Positions 15,098 to 22,683 of a stretch of 22,683 nucleotides of DNA are shown in pieces. How positions within the stretch are numbered: the first letter of the stretch is position 1; every line of letters begins with the position of its first letter. Made by a program: the position numbers and the translations under genes. The DNA comes from CAZTAK01 sp964611585. GTDB taxonomy: Bacteria > Pseudomonadota > Alphaproteobacteria > SHVP01. The DNA is taken from contig CAZTAK010000046.1 in assembly GCA_964611585.1 (NCBI GenBank), positions 1 through 22,683 on the forward strand. The letters are read 5' to 3'. Under the pieces are notes generated by a model that was given only the letters and a program-made list of their open reading frames with translations, was not told the origin of the DNA and did not search any database.

Positions 15098-17125
15098 ATG
15101 ACCGTTTCCGAAGACCACGGCACAGCCCCCGAGTCCCGGGCGGCGAGCCCCCGGGATATGGCCAATGCAATCCGGGCGCTGGCAATGGACGCGGTCGAGC
15201 GCGCCAATTCCGGCCACCCGGGAATGCCGATGGGTAGCTCCGATGTAGCGACGGTCCTGTTCACGCAGTTTCTCAATTTCGATCCGGAGGCGCCGGAGTG
15301 GCCCAACCGCGACCGCTTTGTGCTGTCGGCGGGACACGGCTCGATGCTGCTTTACGCGATCCTGCACCTGACCGGCTATTTGGGCCTCGATATCGGCCAG
15401 ATCAAGAAGTTTCGCCAGCTCGGCAGCCGCACCGCGGGGCACCCGGAATACGGCGCCGCGCCCGGAATCGAGACCACTACCGGGCCCTTGGGCCAGGGCC
15501 TTGGCACCGCCGTCGGCATGGCGATTGCCGAGCGCCGGCTGGCCGCCGAATTCGGCGATTCGGTGTGCGATCATTTTACCTATGCGCTGGTCGGTGACGG
15601 CTGCCTGATGGAAGGAATCAGCCAGGAAGCCGTTTCGATGGCCGGCCACCTCAAGCTCTCGCGCCTGACCGTCCTGTTCGACGACAACCATATTTCGATC
15701 GACGGCCCGACCGAGCTCGCGACCGGCGACGACCAGATCGCCCGTTTTCGCGCCTCGGGCTGGGAAGCGCTGGCGGTTGACGGCCACGACCCGGAGGCCA
15801 TCGCCGAAGCCCTCACCACTGCCCGCGCGTCCGACCGGCCTACCCTGATCGCCTGCCGGACGGTAATCGGTTACGGCGCCCCCAACAAACAAGGCAGTGC
15901 CTCGTCCCACGGATCGCCGCTGGGCGCCGATGAGGTCGCGGCTGCGCGCAAGACGCTGGGCTGGCCGCACGACCCGTTCGTGGTGCCGGATAACGTCCGC
16001 GCCGCCTGGAAGGCGGCGGGCGGGCGGGGCCGAAGCCAACGGTTGGCGTGGGAAGAACGCCTCGACGCACTATCACCCGAACGCCGCGCTGACTGGGATC
16101 GCCGCCACGCCATGGCGCTGCCCGAGGCGTGGACCACGGCGCTGGCTGGCCTCAAGGCGAAATGGACGGCCGAGGCACCGGCGCTTTCGACCCGCAAGGC
16201 TTCGCAGGAAACCCTCGAGGTTCTCAACCCGATCGTCCCGGAAACGCTGGGCGGATCGGCCGACCTGACCGGCTCCAACAACACCCGAACCGCGACGCTC
16301 GACGCGATTTCGGCGGACGGCTTCGGCGGGCGCTACTTGCATTACGGCGTGCGCGAACACGCCATGGGCGCGGCGATGAACGGTATCGCCCTTCACGGCG
16401 GCTTGATCCCCTACGGTGGAACTTTCTTGGTCTTTTCGGATTACCTGCGTCCGGCGCTGCGGCTGGCGGCGATGATGGGCCAGCGCGTCATTTATGTGCT
16501 GACCCACGATTCGATCGGCCTCGGCGAGGACGGCCCGACCCACCAGCCGGTCGAACATCTTGCCAGCCTGCGGGCGATCCCGCGCGTCTGCGTGTTGCGG
16601 CCGGCGGACGCCATCGAAACCGCGGAATGTTGGGATGCGGCCCTACGCCACACCGGCCGGCCCTCGGTGCTGGCGCTATCGCGGCAGGGCCTGCCGGCAG
16701 TGCGGACCGAGGCAGTGCCTGCGAACCTTTGCGCCCGCGGCGGATATGAGCTTAGAGCCGCGGACGGCGAGGCGGCAGTGACGTTGCTGGCGACGGGCTC
16801 GGAGGTGCAGATTGCGCTAAAGGCGCGCGAGACGCTTCAGGACGACGGCATTCCGGCTCGCGTGGTATCGATGCCGTGCTGGGAACTGTTCGACGAACAA
16901 GACGCGTCGTACCGCGAGGCCGTGCTCGGCCCCGGCACTGTCAGCATCGCGGTTGAGGCCGCTATCGGCCAAGGCTGGGAAAAGTACACTGGCGCCGGCG
17001 GCGGCTTTATCGGCATGACCGGGTTCGGCGCCTCGGCACCGGCGCCGGATCTGTACCCGCATTTCGGTATCACCGCGGACGCGGTCGCGAATCTGGCACG
17101 CGAAAAACTTGGCGCGCAACGGTAG
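15098..17125 (+). CDS. tkt: Transketolase
   Basis: Thiamine-diphosphate enzyme moving two-carbon ketol units between sugar phosphates in the pentose phosphate pathway. The 675-aa protein has the expected three-domain layout. The N-terminal domain has MANAIRALAMDAVERANSGH, IETTTGPLGQGLGTAVGMAI and the ThDP/Mg signature LVGDGCLMEGISQEA (GDG at about 166-168). The middle domain has GGSADLTGSNNT, the acid-base region YGVREHAMGAAMNG, and THDSIGLGEDGPTHQPVEHL. The C-terminal domain begins around VTLLATGSEVQIAL. The ATG at 15098 has no clear Shine-Dalgarno but gives a family-typical N terminus. It begins a plus-strand cluster with gap and the aldolase. Confidence 0.98.
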   Translation: MTVSEDHGTAPESRAASPRDMANAIRALAMDAVERANSGHPGMPMGSSDVATVLFTQFLNFDPEAPEWPNRDRFVLSAGHGSMLLYAILHLTGYLGLDIGQIKKFRQLGSRTAGHPEYGAAPGIETTTGPLGQGLGTAVGMAIAERRLAAEFGDSVCDHFTYALVGDGCLMEGISQEAVSMAGHLKLSRLTVLFDDNHISIDGPTELATGDDQIARFRASGWEALAVDGHDPEAIAEALTTARASDRPTLIACRTVIGYGAPNKQGSASSHGSPLGADEVAAARKTLGWPHDPFVVPDNVRAAWKAAGGRGRSQRLAWEERLDALSPERRADWDRRHAMALPEAWTTALAGLKAKWTAEAPALSTRKASQETLEVLNPIVPETLGGSADLTGSNNTRTATLDAISADGFGGRYLHYGVREHAMGAAMNGIALHGGLIPYGGTFLVFSDYLRPALRLAAMMGQRVIYVLTHDSIGLGEDGPTHQPVEHLASLRAIPRVCVLRPADAIETAECWDAALRHTGRPSVLALSRQGLPAVRTEAVPANLCARGGYELRAADGEAAVTLLATGSEVQIALKARETLQDDGIPARVVSMPCWELFDEQDASYREAVLGPGTVSIAVEAAIGQGWEKYTGAGGGFIGMTGFGASAPAPDLYPHFGITADAVANLAREKLGAQR

Positions 17126-17152
17126 CGCGGAAAAGCAGCACGGGAGGCCGGA

Positions 17153-18163
17153 ATGGCGGTTAGGGTGGCAATCAACGGATTTGGACGGATCGGCCGGTTG
17201 GTGTTGCGGGCGATCTATGAATCGGGCCGCCGCGACGTGAAGGTGCTGGCCATCAACGATCTCGGTCCTGTCGATACCAACGCCCATCTGCTGGCCCACG
17301 ATTCGGTGCACGGCCCGTTCGGCCATCGGGTCAGGTCGTTCAAGCATTCCATCGGCATTGGCGCCGATCGCATCAAGGTTTTCGCCGAGCGCGATCCCGC
17401 CGGTTTGCCGTGGGGCGATCTCGGCGTCGACATCGTCCTGGAATGCACAGGCATCTTCAACAAGCGCGAACAGGCCGAACGCCACCTCTCTGGCGGCGCC
17501 AGGCGGGTGCTGCTATCGGCCCCCTCACCCGATGCCGATCTCACGGTCGTCTATGGCGTCAACGACCACAAGCTGCGCAAATCGATGACCATCGTTTCCA
17601 ACGCCTCGTGCACCACGAACTGCCTCGCGCCGGTCGCCGCGGTGATGAACAAATCGTTTGGAATCGCGCAAGGCTATATGACGACGATTCATGCCTACAC
17701 CGGCGACCAGCCTGTACACGACACGCTGCACAAGGACCTGCGCCGGGCCCGGGCGGCGGCATTGTCGATGATTCCGACATCAACCGGGGCCGCGCGCGCC
17801 GTTGGCTTGGTGTTGCCGGAACTGGCAGGCAAGCTGGACGGCACGGCGATCCGGGTGCCGACTGCCAACGTCTCGATGATCGACTTCATGTTCACCGCGA
17901 AAAAGAAAACCACCGTCGCGGCGATCAACGCAGCCGTCGTGCGCGCCGCCCGATCAAAACGGCTCAAGGGGATACTCGCCACCAACGACGAACCCCTGGT
18001 ATCGATTGATTTCAACCACCATCCGGCGAGTTCGGTGTTCGACCTCACCCAGACCCAAGTGATCGGCGGGCGGCTCTGCCGGGTGCTGTCGTGGTACGAC
18101 AACGAATGGGGCTTCTCGAACCGCATGGCGGACACCGCGGCGGCGATGGGCAAGCTCAGGTAA
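17153..18163 (+). CDS. gap: Glyceraldehyde-3-phosphate dehydrogenase, type I
   Basis: Cytosolic enzyme interconverting glyceraldehyde 3-phosphate and 1,3-bisphosphoglycerate. The 336-aa protein has the Rossmann signature INGFGRIGRLVLRA and Asp36 in AINDLG, the position that favours NAD over NADP in many GAPDHs. It has the catalytic motif SNASCTTNCLAPVA with Cys153, and His180 in MTTIHAYTGDQ. SWYDNEWGFSNRM closes the protein. A GGGAGG ribosome binding site precedes the ATG by five bases, and the gene starts 27 bases after tkt, so the two are co-transcribed. No phosphoglycerate kinase gene follows. Confidence 0.98.
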   Translation: MAVRVAINGFGRIGRLVLRAIYESGRRDVKVLAINDLGPVDTNAHLLAHDSVHGPFGHRVRSFKHSIGIGADRIKVFAERDPAGLPWGDLGVDIVLECTGIFNKREQAERHLSGGARRVLLSAPSPDADLTVVYGVNDHKLRKSMTIVSNASCTTNCLAPVAAVMNKSFGIAQGYMTTIHAYTGDQPVHDTLHKDLRRARAAALSMIPTSTGAARAVGLVLPELAGKLDGTAIRVPTANVSMIDFMFTAKKKTTVAAINAAVVRAARSKRLKGILATNDEPLVSIDFNHHPASSVFDLTQTQVIGGRLCRVLSWYDNEWGFSNRMADTAAAMGKLR

Positions 18164-18182
18164 GTCATTTTCGGGTGCCGCG

Positions 18183-18602
18183 ATGGGGATGACCCGCCGC
18201 GCAATCATCGTTCACGACCGTGGTCAGGCGCTGGCCGCCCTCGATGCCGCCAAAACCACCGGGGCGCCGGTTCTTCTTCTGACCGCGCCGGGAGCGGCAC
18301 GCTATGCCGGGCCGGACTATTTGTTCGCCCTCGTCACCGAAGCCCTGGCTGCGCGGCAAGGGACGCCCGCCGAAACCGCCATCGATTGCGGCGAGGATGC
18401 GGGCGTCGCGATGGCGGCGCTGCGGGCGGGCTGGAAGACGCTGGTCTTCGTCGGACCCGCCGCGGTCCGGGAAAAGATCGAAAGCATGGCTGAACAGATG
18501 GGAGCAGCGGTTCTGGCCGATGCGCCCGAGGCGGTCGATATCGGGACCGGCCCCGACGCCGGAAAGAGGGCATCGGCGTGGCTGAGGCAGAGCCCGGCCT
18601 GA
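18183..18602 (+). CDS. Conserved-looking protein of unknown function between gap and aldolase
   Basis: A 139-aa Ala-rich soluble protein starting 19 bases after gap; ATGs at 18183 and 18189 are both possible. I do not recognise a named family. It alternates strand-like and helix-like segments (RAIIVHDRGQALAALDAAKT, APVLLLTAPGAARYAGPDYL, ETAIDCGEDAGVAMAALRAG, KTLVFVGPAAVREKIESMAE, AAVLADAPEAVDIG), suggesting a small alpha/beta fold, perhaps of Rossmann or half-barrel type. The stretch IDCGEDAG is striking and may be functional. There is no signal peptide or membrane helix. Codon use matches the neighbours, so it looks native. It occupies the place where pgk often stands. A role in sugar-phosphate metabolism is only a guess from position. 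Confidence 0.75.
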   Translation: MGMTRRAIIVHDRGQALAALDAAKTTGAPVLLLTAPGAARYAGPDYLFALVTEALAARQGTPAETAIDCGEDAGVAMAALRAGWKTLVFVGPAAVREKIESMAEQMGAAVLADAPEAVDIGTGPDAGKRASAWLRQSPA

Positions 18603-18706
18603 TTCGGCAGGTGCGCCGGTGGGCCGCGTTTGCATCGGCGATTGCGCTGGTCTATTCACTGGCTCAAGCGGGGCCCGAATCCGAAATGAGGCACCCGGGA
18701 AGGTAG
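18578..18706 (+). CDS. Candidate 42-aa small membrane protein upstream of aldolase
   Basis: Starts at a GTG (18578) with a well-placed GAGGG ribosome binding site seven bases upstream, overlapping the end of the previous gene by 25 bases, and stops at 18704-18706, six bases before the aldolase ATG. The product has an acidic start (MAEAEPGL), a basic patch (IRQVRRW) and a single hydrophobic stretch (AAFASAIALVYSLAQA), then a short charged tail. This is the shape of a small inner-membrane protein with the N terminus inside, although a cleavable signal-like segment is also possible. The aldolase ribosome binding site lies in its last codons, so it may be translationally coupled. It has no family I recognise, and so short an ORF could be chance. 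Confidence 0.45.
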   Translation: MAEAEPGLIRQVRRWAAFASAIALVYSLAQAGPESEMRHPGR

Positions 18707-18712
18707 ATCGCC

Positions 18713-19738
18713 ATGACTGTCCAGAAACTCGAACCAACGGCGCAAGCCATGGTCGCGCCAGGCAAAGGCATCCTGGCCGCAGACGAATCGACCGGCACAA
18801 TTCAAAAGCGCCTCGCCAGCATCGGCGTCGAATCGACCGAAGCCTACCGCCGCGCCTACCGCGAATTGCTGTTCACCGCCGAAGGCGCGGGCGAGTGCCT
18901 CTCGGGCGCGATTCTGTTTGACGAAACCCTACGCCAGTCGGCGTCCGACGGGCGGCGCTTGGTCGATGTGCTGAACGCCCAAGGCATCATCCCCGGTATC
19001 AAGGTCGACAAGGGCGCGAAGGCGCTCGCCGGCCACCCGGGCGAAACCGTGACCGAGGGGCTCGACGGGCTGCGCGAGCGGCTCGCCGAATATGCAGACC
19101 TTGGCGCGCGCTTCGCCAAATGGCGGGCGGTGATTCACATCGGCGAGGGCCTCCCCGGCCGCGCTTGCCTTGCAGCCAACGCCCACACGCTCGCCCGCTA
19201 CGCGGCACTGTGCCAGGAGGCAGGGCTGGTTCCGATCGTCGAGCCGGAGGTTCTGATGGACGGCGATCACACCATCGAGCGCTGCCGCGATGTGACCGAC
19301 GCGACCCTCGAAACGGTCTTTGGCGAACTGCTTGTGCAAGGGGTACGCCTTGAGGACACGGTGCTCAAACCCAACATGGTGGTGTCGGGGTCCGATTGCG
19401 CCGAGCAGGCCGGCGTCGAACAGGTGGCGGAATGGACCATCGCGGCACTGCGGCGCCAGGTCCCGGCGGCCGTGCCGGGAATCGCCTTCCTGTCGGGCGG
19501 CCAAAGCGAAGTTGAGGCAACGGCACATCTCAACGCCATGAATGCGATGGGACCGCAGCCGTGGGAGCTGAGTTTTTCTTTCGGCCGGGCGCTTCAGCAA
19601 TCGGCGTTGCAGGCGTGGCGGGGCGAGGCCGGCAACGCCGAAGCAGCCCAGGCCGCGCTTTTGCATCGGGCACACATGAACGGACTTGCCCGCTCCGGCA
19701 AATGGCGGGCGGAACTCGAACAGGAGCGTGCGGCCTGA
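18713..19738 (+). CDS. Class I fructose-bisphosphate aldolase
   Basis: Schiff-base aldolase cleaving fructose 1,6-bisphosphate to glyceraldehyde 3-phosphate and dihydroxyacetone phosphate, of the type best known from animals and plants. The 341-aa protein has GKGILAADESTGTIQKRL (Asp24), GIKVDKGAK (Lys99), FAKWRAVI (Lys137), PIVEPEVLMDGDHTIERC (Glu178) and Schiff-base Lys219 in VLKPNMVVSG, then FLSGGQSE and PWELSFSFGRALQQSAL. These match the catalytic residues of muscle aldolase in order. It is slightly shorter than the animal enzymes and lacks their C-terminal Tyr. An AAGG ribosome binding site overlaps the preceding small ORF. Confidence 0.97.
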   Translation: MTVQKLEPTAQAMVAPGKGILAADESTGTIQKRLASIGVESTEAYRRAYRELLFTAEGAGECLSGAILFDETLRQSASDGRRLVDVLNAQGIIPGIKVDKGAKALAGHPGETVTEGLDGLRERLAEYADLGARFAKWRAVIHIGEGLPGRACLAANAHTLARYAALCQEAGLVPIVEPEVLMDGDHTIERCRDVTDATLETVFGELLVQGVRLEDTVLKPNMVVSGSDCAEQAGVEQVAEWTIAALRRQVPAAVPGIAFLSGGQSEVEATAHLNAMNAMGPQPWELSFSFGRALQQSALQAWRGEAGNAEAAQAALLHRAHMNGLARSGKWRAELEQERAA

Positions 19739-19793
19739 AGCGCGCACGCGCTCAGCCCGAACCAATCCGCCGCCTGGCCGCGCCCTTTCGCCT

Positions 19794-20432
19794 GTGACCG
19801 AACAAGCCTGCCGGCTCTACCTGATTTCGCCACCGAAAATCCGCCTGGCGGACTTCGAAAAATCCCTCGCCGCCGCTTTCGAGGGCGGGGACGTCGCTTG
19901 CGTACAGCTTCGGCTCAAGGACACGCCGGACGAGGATATCCGCCGTGCGGCCCGGGTGCTGATGCCGATTGCGCGCGACCACAATGCCGTCTTCCTGATC
20001 AACGACCGGCCCGATCTCGCCGCTGAACTCGACGCCGACGGCGTCCACATCGGTCAGCAGGACACCGACTATGCAGCTGCCCGCGCCCTCGTCGGCGCCG
20101 ACGCCATTGTCGGCGTCACCTGCCACGATTCGCGCGAACTGGCGATGCAGGCCGCCGAGAAGGGGGCCGACTACGTTGCCTTCGGCGCCTTCTTTCCGAC
20201 TGCCACCAAGGTGCCCAAAACCCGCGCCGATCCCGAATTATTGACTTGGTGGCAGGACCTTTTCGTGGCGCCCTGCGTCGCCATCGGCGGCATCACGGTG
20301 GCCAATTGCGGTTCGTTGGTGCAGGCCGGGGCCGATTTTATTGCCGTCGTAACGGCGGTCTGGGACCATGCCGACGGGCCCGCGGCCGCCGTCGCCGAAC
20401 TCAATCGCGCCATCGACGCGGCGCAGGACTGA
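19794..20432 (+). CDS. thiE: Thiamine-phosphate synthase (ThiE-like)
   Basis: TIM-barrel enzyme that joins the thiazole and pyrimidine (HMP-PP) halves of thiamine phosphate. The frame is open back into the aldolase gene, but the family homology begins at the GTG at 19794, giving 212 residues. Key motifs are QLRLKD (pyrophosphate and substrate site), LINDRPDLA, DGVHIGQQDTD, GVTCHDSRE, FGAFFPTATKVP and AIGGITVANC, in the right order. A ribosome binding site is not obvious. Thiamine is the cofactor source for the transketolase of this cluster, a sensible though unproven link. A ThiE/TenI-type paralogue with a different role cannot be excluded. Confidence 0.88.
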   Translation: MTEQACRLYLISPPKIRLADFEKSLAAAFEGGDVACVQLRLKDTPDEDIRRAARVLMPIARDHNAVFLINDRPDLAAELDADGVHIGQQDTDYAAARALVGADAIVGVTCHDSRELAMQAAEKGADYVAFGAFFPTATKVPKTRADPELLTWWQDLFVAPCVAIGGITVANCGSLVQAGADFIAVVTAVWDHADGPAAAVAELNRAIDAAQD

Positions 20433-20461
20433 TCGCGCGCGGCGCCGTTCGCTGGCTTCGA

Positions 20462-20490
20462 TTGAAACCCGCACACCAAGCTGATAGGTT
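20462..20490 (+). promoter_or_regulatory. Likely efp promoter
   Basis: TTGAAA (20462-20467) and TAGGTT (20485-20490) are separated by exactly 17 bases. The -35 matches consensus at five of six positions, and the -10 keeps the three most important bases (T, A and final T). RNA would start near 20497, about 34 bases before the efp ATG. It is the best-looking sigma70-type promoter in the right half of the window. Confidence 0.5.
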
Positions 20491-20530
20491 CCGCGCCGCC
20501 CGGCCCCCTCCGACACATCAGAATCGCTCC

Positions 20531-21094
20531 ATGAAGATCAAGGGCAACACCATTCGTCCCGGCAACGTCATCGAACACCAGAACAAGTTGTGGGTGGCGG
20601 TGAAGATTCAGCACACCCAGCCCGGCAAGGGCGGCGCCTATTTGCAGGTAGAACTGAAGAACCTGCGCGACGGCAGCAAATTGAATGAACGATTCCGTTC
20701 GGCCGTAGACGTCGAACGGGTCCGTCTCGACCAGAAGATCTACCAATATATTTTCGGCGACAGCGACAAGGTTACCTTGATGGATACCGAGACCTACGAC
20801 CAAGTCGAAGTCGATACCTCGCTTGCGGGCGAGGCGGCGGTGTTTTTGCAGGACGGCATGATGGTCACCCTCGAAAGCTACGGCGACGAGCCGCTCCAAT
20901 TGACGCTGGCCGAAACCGCCACCTTCGAGATCGCCGAGACCGAACCCGTGGTCAAGGGTCAGACCGCGGCGGCATCCTACAAACCGGCGATCCTCGACAA
21001 CGGGGTACGGACCATGGTGCCGCCCTTTATCGAGCCCGGAAACAAAGTAGTCATCAACACCGCCGACGGCAGTTACGCCAAACGCGGCGACTAG
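20531..21094 (+). CDS. efp: Elongation factor P
   Basis: Translation factor that binds ribosomes stalled at consecutive prolines and promotes peptide-bond formation. The 187-aa length is typical. It starts MKIKGNTIRPGNVIEHQNKL, and the exposed loop HTQPGKGGAYLQVEL carries Lys33, the residue that is beta-lysylated in bacteria with EpmA/EpmB. The OB domains follow (RFRSAVDVERVRLDQK; VTLESYGDEPLQLTL) and the C-terminal signature ILDNGVRTMVPPFIEPGNKV. I use the ATG at 20531; the open frame upstream lies inside thiE. A good promoter candidate sits just upstream. Its probable clients in this window include the proline-rich TolA and the Pro-rich protein at 22146. Confidence 0.98.
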   Translation: MKIKGNTIRPGNVIEHQNKLWVAVKIQHTQPGKGGAYLQVELKNLRDGSKLNERFRSAVDVERVRLDQKIYQYIFGDSDKVTLMDTETYDQVEVDTSLAGEAAVFLQDGMMVTLESYGDEPLQLTLAETATFEIAETEPVVKGQTAAASYKPAILDNGVRTMVPPFIEPGNKVVINTADGSYAKRGD

Positions 21095-21228
21095 CGGTTC
21101 GACTCTGACCTTTCGCTCCCGCAACGTCAGCCCGCACCACCAAGCCACATTTTTCATGATTTTCAATTCCGACTTTGGGCCCCATTCCATCGGCGTCCAA
21201 TGTCGGACCTGACCCGATAGGAACCAGA

Positions 21229-22023
21229 GTGGCGCACCGCCCGCCTATCATCAACGTCATGTCGGCAGCCGCGCTGAAGGCCGCGCGCGGCCTGCAACGC
21301 GACTACGGCGAGGTCGACAACCTTCAGGTCTCGCGCAAGGATCCGGCCGACTTCGTCTCTGCCGCGGACCGCCGCGCCGAAAAGTTGCTGCGGACCGCAC
21401 TCGAGCGCGCGCGGCCCGGGTTCGGGTTCTTGATGGAGGAGTCCGGAGCGGCCGAGGGCACAGTGCCGGGCGCGCGTTGGATCGTCGATCCGCTCGATGG
21501 CACCACCAACTTTCTGCACGGCATTCCACATTTTTCGATTTCAATTGCGTACCAACAGGATTTGGAAATCGTCGCCGGGGTGGCGTACGACCCGCTTCGC
21601 GACGAAATGTTCTGGGCCGAAAAAGGCGCAGGCGCCCATGTCAACGACCGCCGCCTTCGGGTATCGGCGCGAAAACGGATCGAGGATGCCGTGGTCGCCA
21701 CCGGGATTCCGCACCTCGGCCGCCCCGGCCACGACCGCTTTCAAGACCAGTTGAGCGCGGTGATGGAACGGGTCGCCGGCGTGCGGCGCATGGGATCGGC
21801 GGCGCTTGACCTCGCCTACGTGGCGGCGGGCCGGTACGACGCCTTCTGGGAATCGGGACTGAGCCAGTGGGACTTGGCGGCGGGACTGATTCTGGTGCGC
21901 GAGGCGGGCGGACTGATCTCCGATCTCGAGGGCGGCGAGAACATCCTGGAAAGCGGCGGCGTCATCGCCGCCAACGCCGACCTGTTCGATTCCTTTGCCG
22001 CTTTGATCCGCGAAGCGGGCTAG
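21229..22023 (+). CDS. suhB: Inositol monophosphatase family protein (SuhB-like)
   Basis: Mg-dependent phosphatase of the IMPase/FIG superfamily; SuhB proteins also act with the Nus complex on rRNA transcription. The GTG start at 21229 has an AGGA ribosome binding site; an ATG at 21175 is possible but has none. The 264 residues contain the metal ligands in FLMEESG (Glu70/71) and WIVDPLDGTTNFLHGIP (Asp87, Asp90), and GSAALDLAYVAAGRYDAFWE with SQWDLAAG (Asp215). The set is complete, so it is likely active. IMPase motifs cannot separate inositol-1-phosphate from related phosphate substrates such as histidinol phosphate. Confidence 0.93.
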   Translation: MAHRPPIINVMSAAALKAARGLQRDYGEVDNLQVSRKDPADFVSAADRRAEKLLRTALERARPGFGFLMEESGAAEGTVPGARWIVDPLDGTTNFLHGIPHFSISIAYQQDLEIVAGVAYDPLRDEMFWAEKGAGAHVNDRRLRVSARKRIEDAVVATGIPHLGRPGHDRFQDQLSAVMERVAGVRRMGSAALDLAYVAAGRYDAFWESGLSQWDLAAGLILVREAGGLISDLEGGENILESGGVIAANADLFDSFAALIREAG

Positions 22024-22041
22024 ACCCGTCCTCCCCGCGGC

Positions 22042-22070
22042 GGGCCCCGCGCCCGGCAGCGCGGAGGCCC
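22042..22070 (+). terminator. GC-rich stem-loop after suhB
   Basis: An 11-pair GC stem with one bulged A (22065) and a six-base loop (22053-22058) begins 18 bases after the suhB stop. No T-run follows, so it is not a canonical intrinsic terminator. It may stabilise the 3' end or act with Rho. Confidence 0.45.
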
Positions 22071-22145
22071 GGATTCCCTTGGCCTTGTTCAGTCCGCTAG
22101 GTTAAGGTGCGCCACCATCGGTTTGAAATCATTGCGACTATCGGG

Positions 22146-22683
22146 GTGGCGAGAACAATTCAGCATAGGACGCGCGCGAGCCGCAGGGAGGTTGCCCTGC
22201 CCCGCTTTTCGTGGACGGCAGCGGCCCTTGGGCTCGCACTTGCCGTCGGCGGCACGGGCGGTGTCGCGGCGCAGGACACGGTGTTCATCGGCGGTGGCGG
22301 CCTTGCCCCGGTCGAGGTCAACCTCGACGTGCTCAACGATTTGGGAATGCCGCTCCAGCGGCGGCTGCTGCTAGCGCCCACCGAGGGCGATGAGCCGACT
22401 GGCCGGCTCGTCCTGCGCCGCCCGGGAGACGTCGCGCCTGCCGCGCCCGCACCTCGAATCCAGCCGCCGGCACCGCGTCGGCCCGCACCCCAGGTAACGG
22501 TGGTCCCGGCTCCGGCCGCACCGGCCGCGCCCGCACGGACCGCACCCGCGGCCCCGCCGCCTCAGGAAACGGCCCGTACCACCGAACCGCCACCGCCACC
22601 GCCGCCCGCGGCGCTGTCGCCGGCTGCGCCGCGAACCGACACCGCCCCACGCCCGCCGGCCCGGGCTGCAGCCCCGCCGCCCG
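22146..22683 (+). CDS. Secreted Pro/Ala-rich protein, N-terminal part (runs off window)
   Basis: An open frame to the window edge, read from the GTG at 22146 (no ATG is available in this frame). It encodes a basic n-region (MARTIQHRTRASRREV), a hydrophobic core (WTAAALGLALAVGGTGG) and a signal-peptidase site after VAAQ. A short conserved-looking segment follows (TVFIGGGGLAPVEVNLDVLN, then DLGMPLQRRLLLAPTEG). A long Pro/Ala-rich linker with a run of seven prolines then continues past the end. In alphaproteobacteria a signal peptide, a VEVNLDVL-type segment and a Pro-rich linker often precede an OmpA-like domain, but that domain is not in view. The other frames here are shadows with atypical composition. 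Confidence 0.7.
   Translation, partial: MARTIQHRTRASRREVALPRFSWTAAALGLALAVGGTGGVAAQDTVFIGGGGLAPVEVNLDVLNDLGMPLQRRLLLAPTEGDEPTGRLVLRRPGDVAPAAPAPRIQPPAPRRPAPQVTVVPAPAAPAAPARTAPAAPPPQETARTTEPPPPPPPAALSPAAPRTDTAPRPPARAAAPPP

Noticed and set aside
14675..16039. 454-aa minus-strand open frame opposite transketolase
   Set aside because: Its first part is antisense to tkt and its last part reads the wrong frame of the small coiled-coil gene; no domain is recognisable.
19739..19752. Small AGCGC/GCGCT hairpin right after the aldolase stop
   Set aside because: Only five pairs and no T-run, so it is not supported as a terminator.
21167..21207. Inverted TCCGAC/GTCGGA pair upstream of suhB
   Set aside because: Six-base arms with a loop near 30 bases are expected by chance; no operator or terminator is supported.

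Overview
The window is a GC-rich chromosomal segment from an alphaproteobacterium. Gene order and protein character point to a Rhodospirillales-like lineage, but this is inferred from synteny, not from a phylogenetic marker. Almost all of it is housekeeping DNA. No tRNA, rRNA, CRISPR array, transposase or integrase was seen.

Left block (1-14852, all on the minus strand, so read right to left): a coiled-coil protein and zapA; a 6S RNA candidate (ssrS); 5-formyl-THF cyclo-ligase; a YmdB-type metallophosphoesterase; an inserted PD-(D/E)XK nuclease-like gene; yebC; ruvC, ruvA and ruvB; ybgC; tolQ, tolR, tolA and tolB; pal; cpoB; tilS; and ftsH, which is cut by the window edge. The ruvCAB-ybgC-tolQRAB-pal-cpoB-tilS-ftsH order is a classical alphaproteobacterial arrangement. 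Many junctions are ATGA or one-base overlaps, which suggests translational coupling. The clearest intrinsic terminator in the window lies after pal.

Right block (15098-22683, plus strand): transketolase, glyceraldehyde-3-phosphate dehydrogenase, a 139-aa protein of unknown function, an unlisted 42-aa small membrane-protein candidate, class I fructose-bisphosphate aldolase, a thiamine-phosphate synthase-like protein, elongation factor P, an inositol-monophosphatase family enzyme, and the start of a secreted Pro/Ala-rich protein that runs off the window. The sugar-phosphate genes form a central-carbon cluster. No phosphoglycerate kinase gene is present between gap and the aldolase, where such clusters often carry it.

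The genes fall into working groups: envelope integrity and division (Tol-Pal, CpoB, ZapA, FtsH), recombination (RuvABC), translation quality (TilS, EF-P, YebC), one-carbon and thiamine metabolism, and glycolysis/pentose phosphate flux. The accessory features are the AT-richer nuclease gene, the small ORF before the aldolase, and the repeat-bearing intergenic region between zapA and the 6S RNA. I found no clearly new multi-gene system. The best leads are the lone nuclease inside the housekeeping operon, the 42-aa ORF, and the orphan 139-aa protein.
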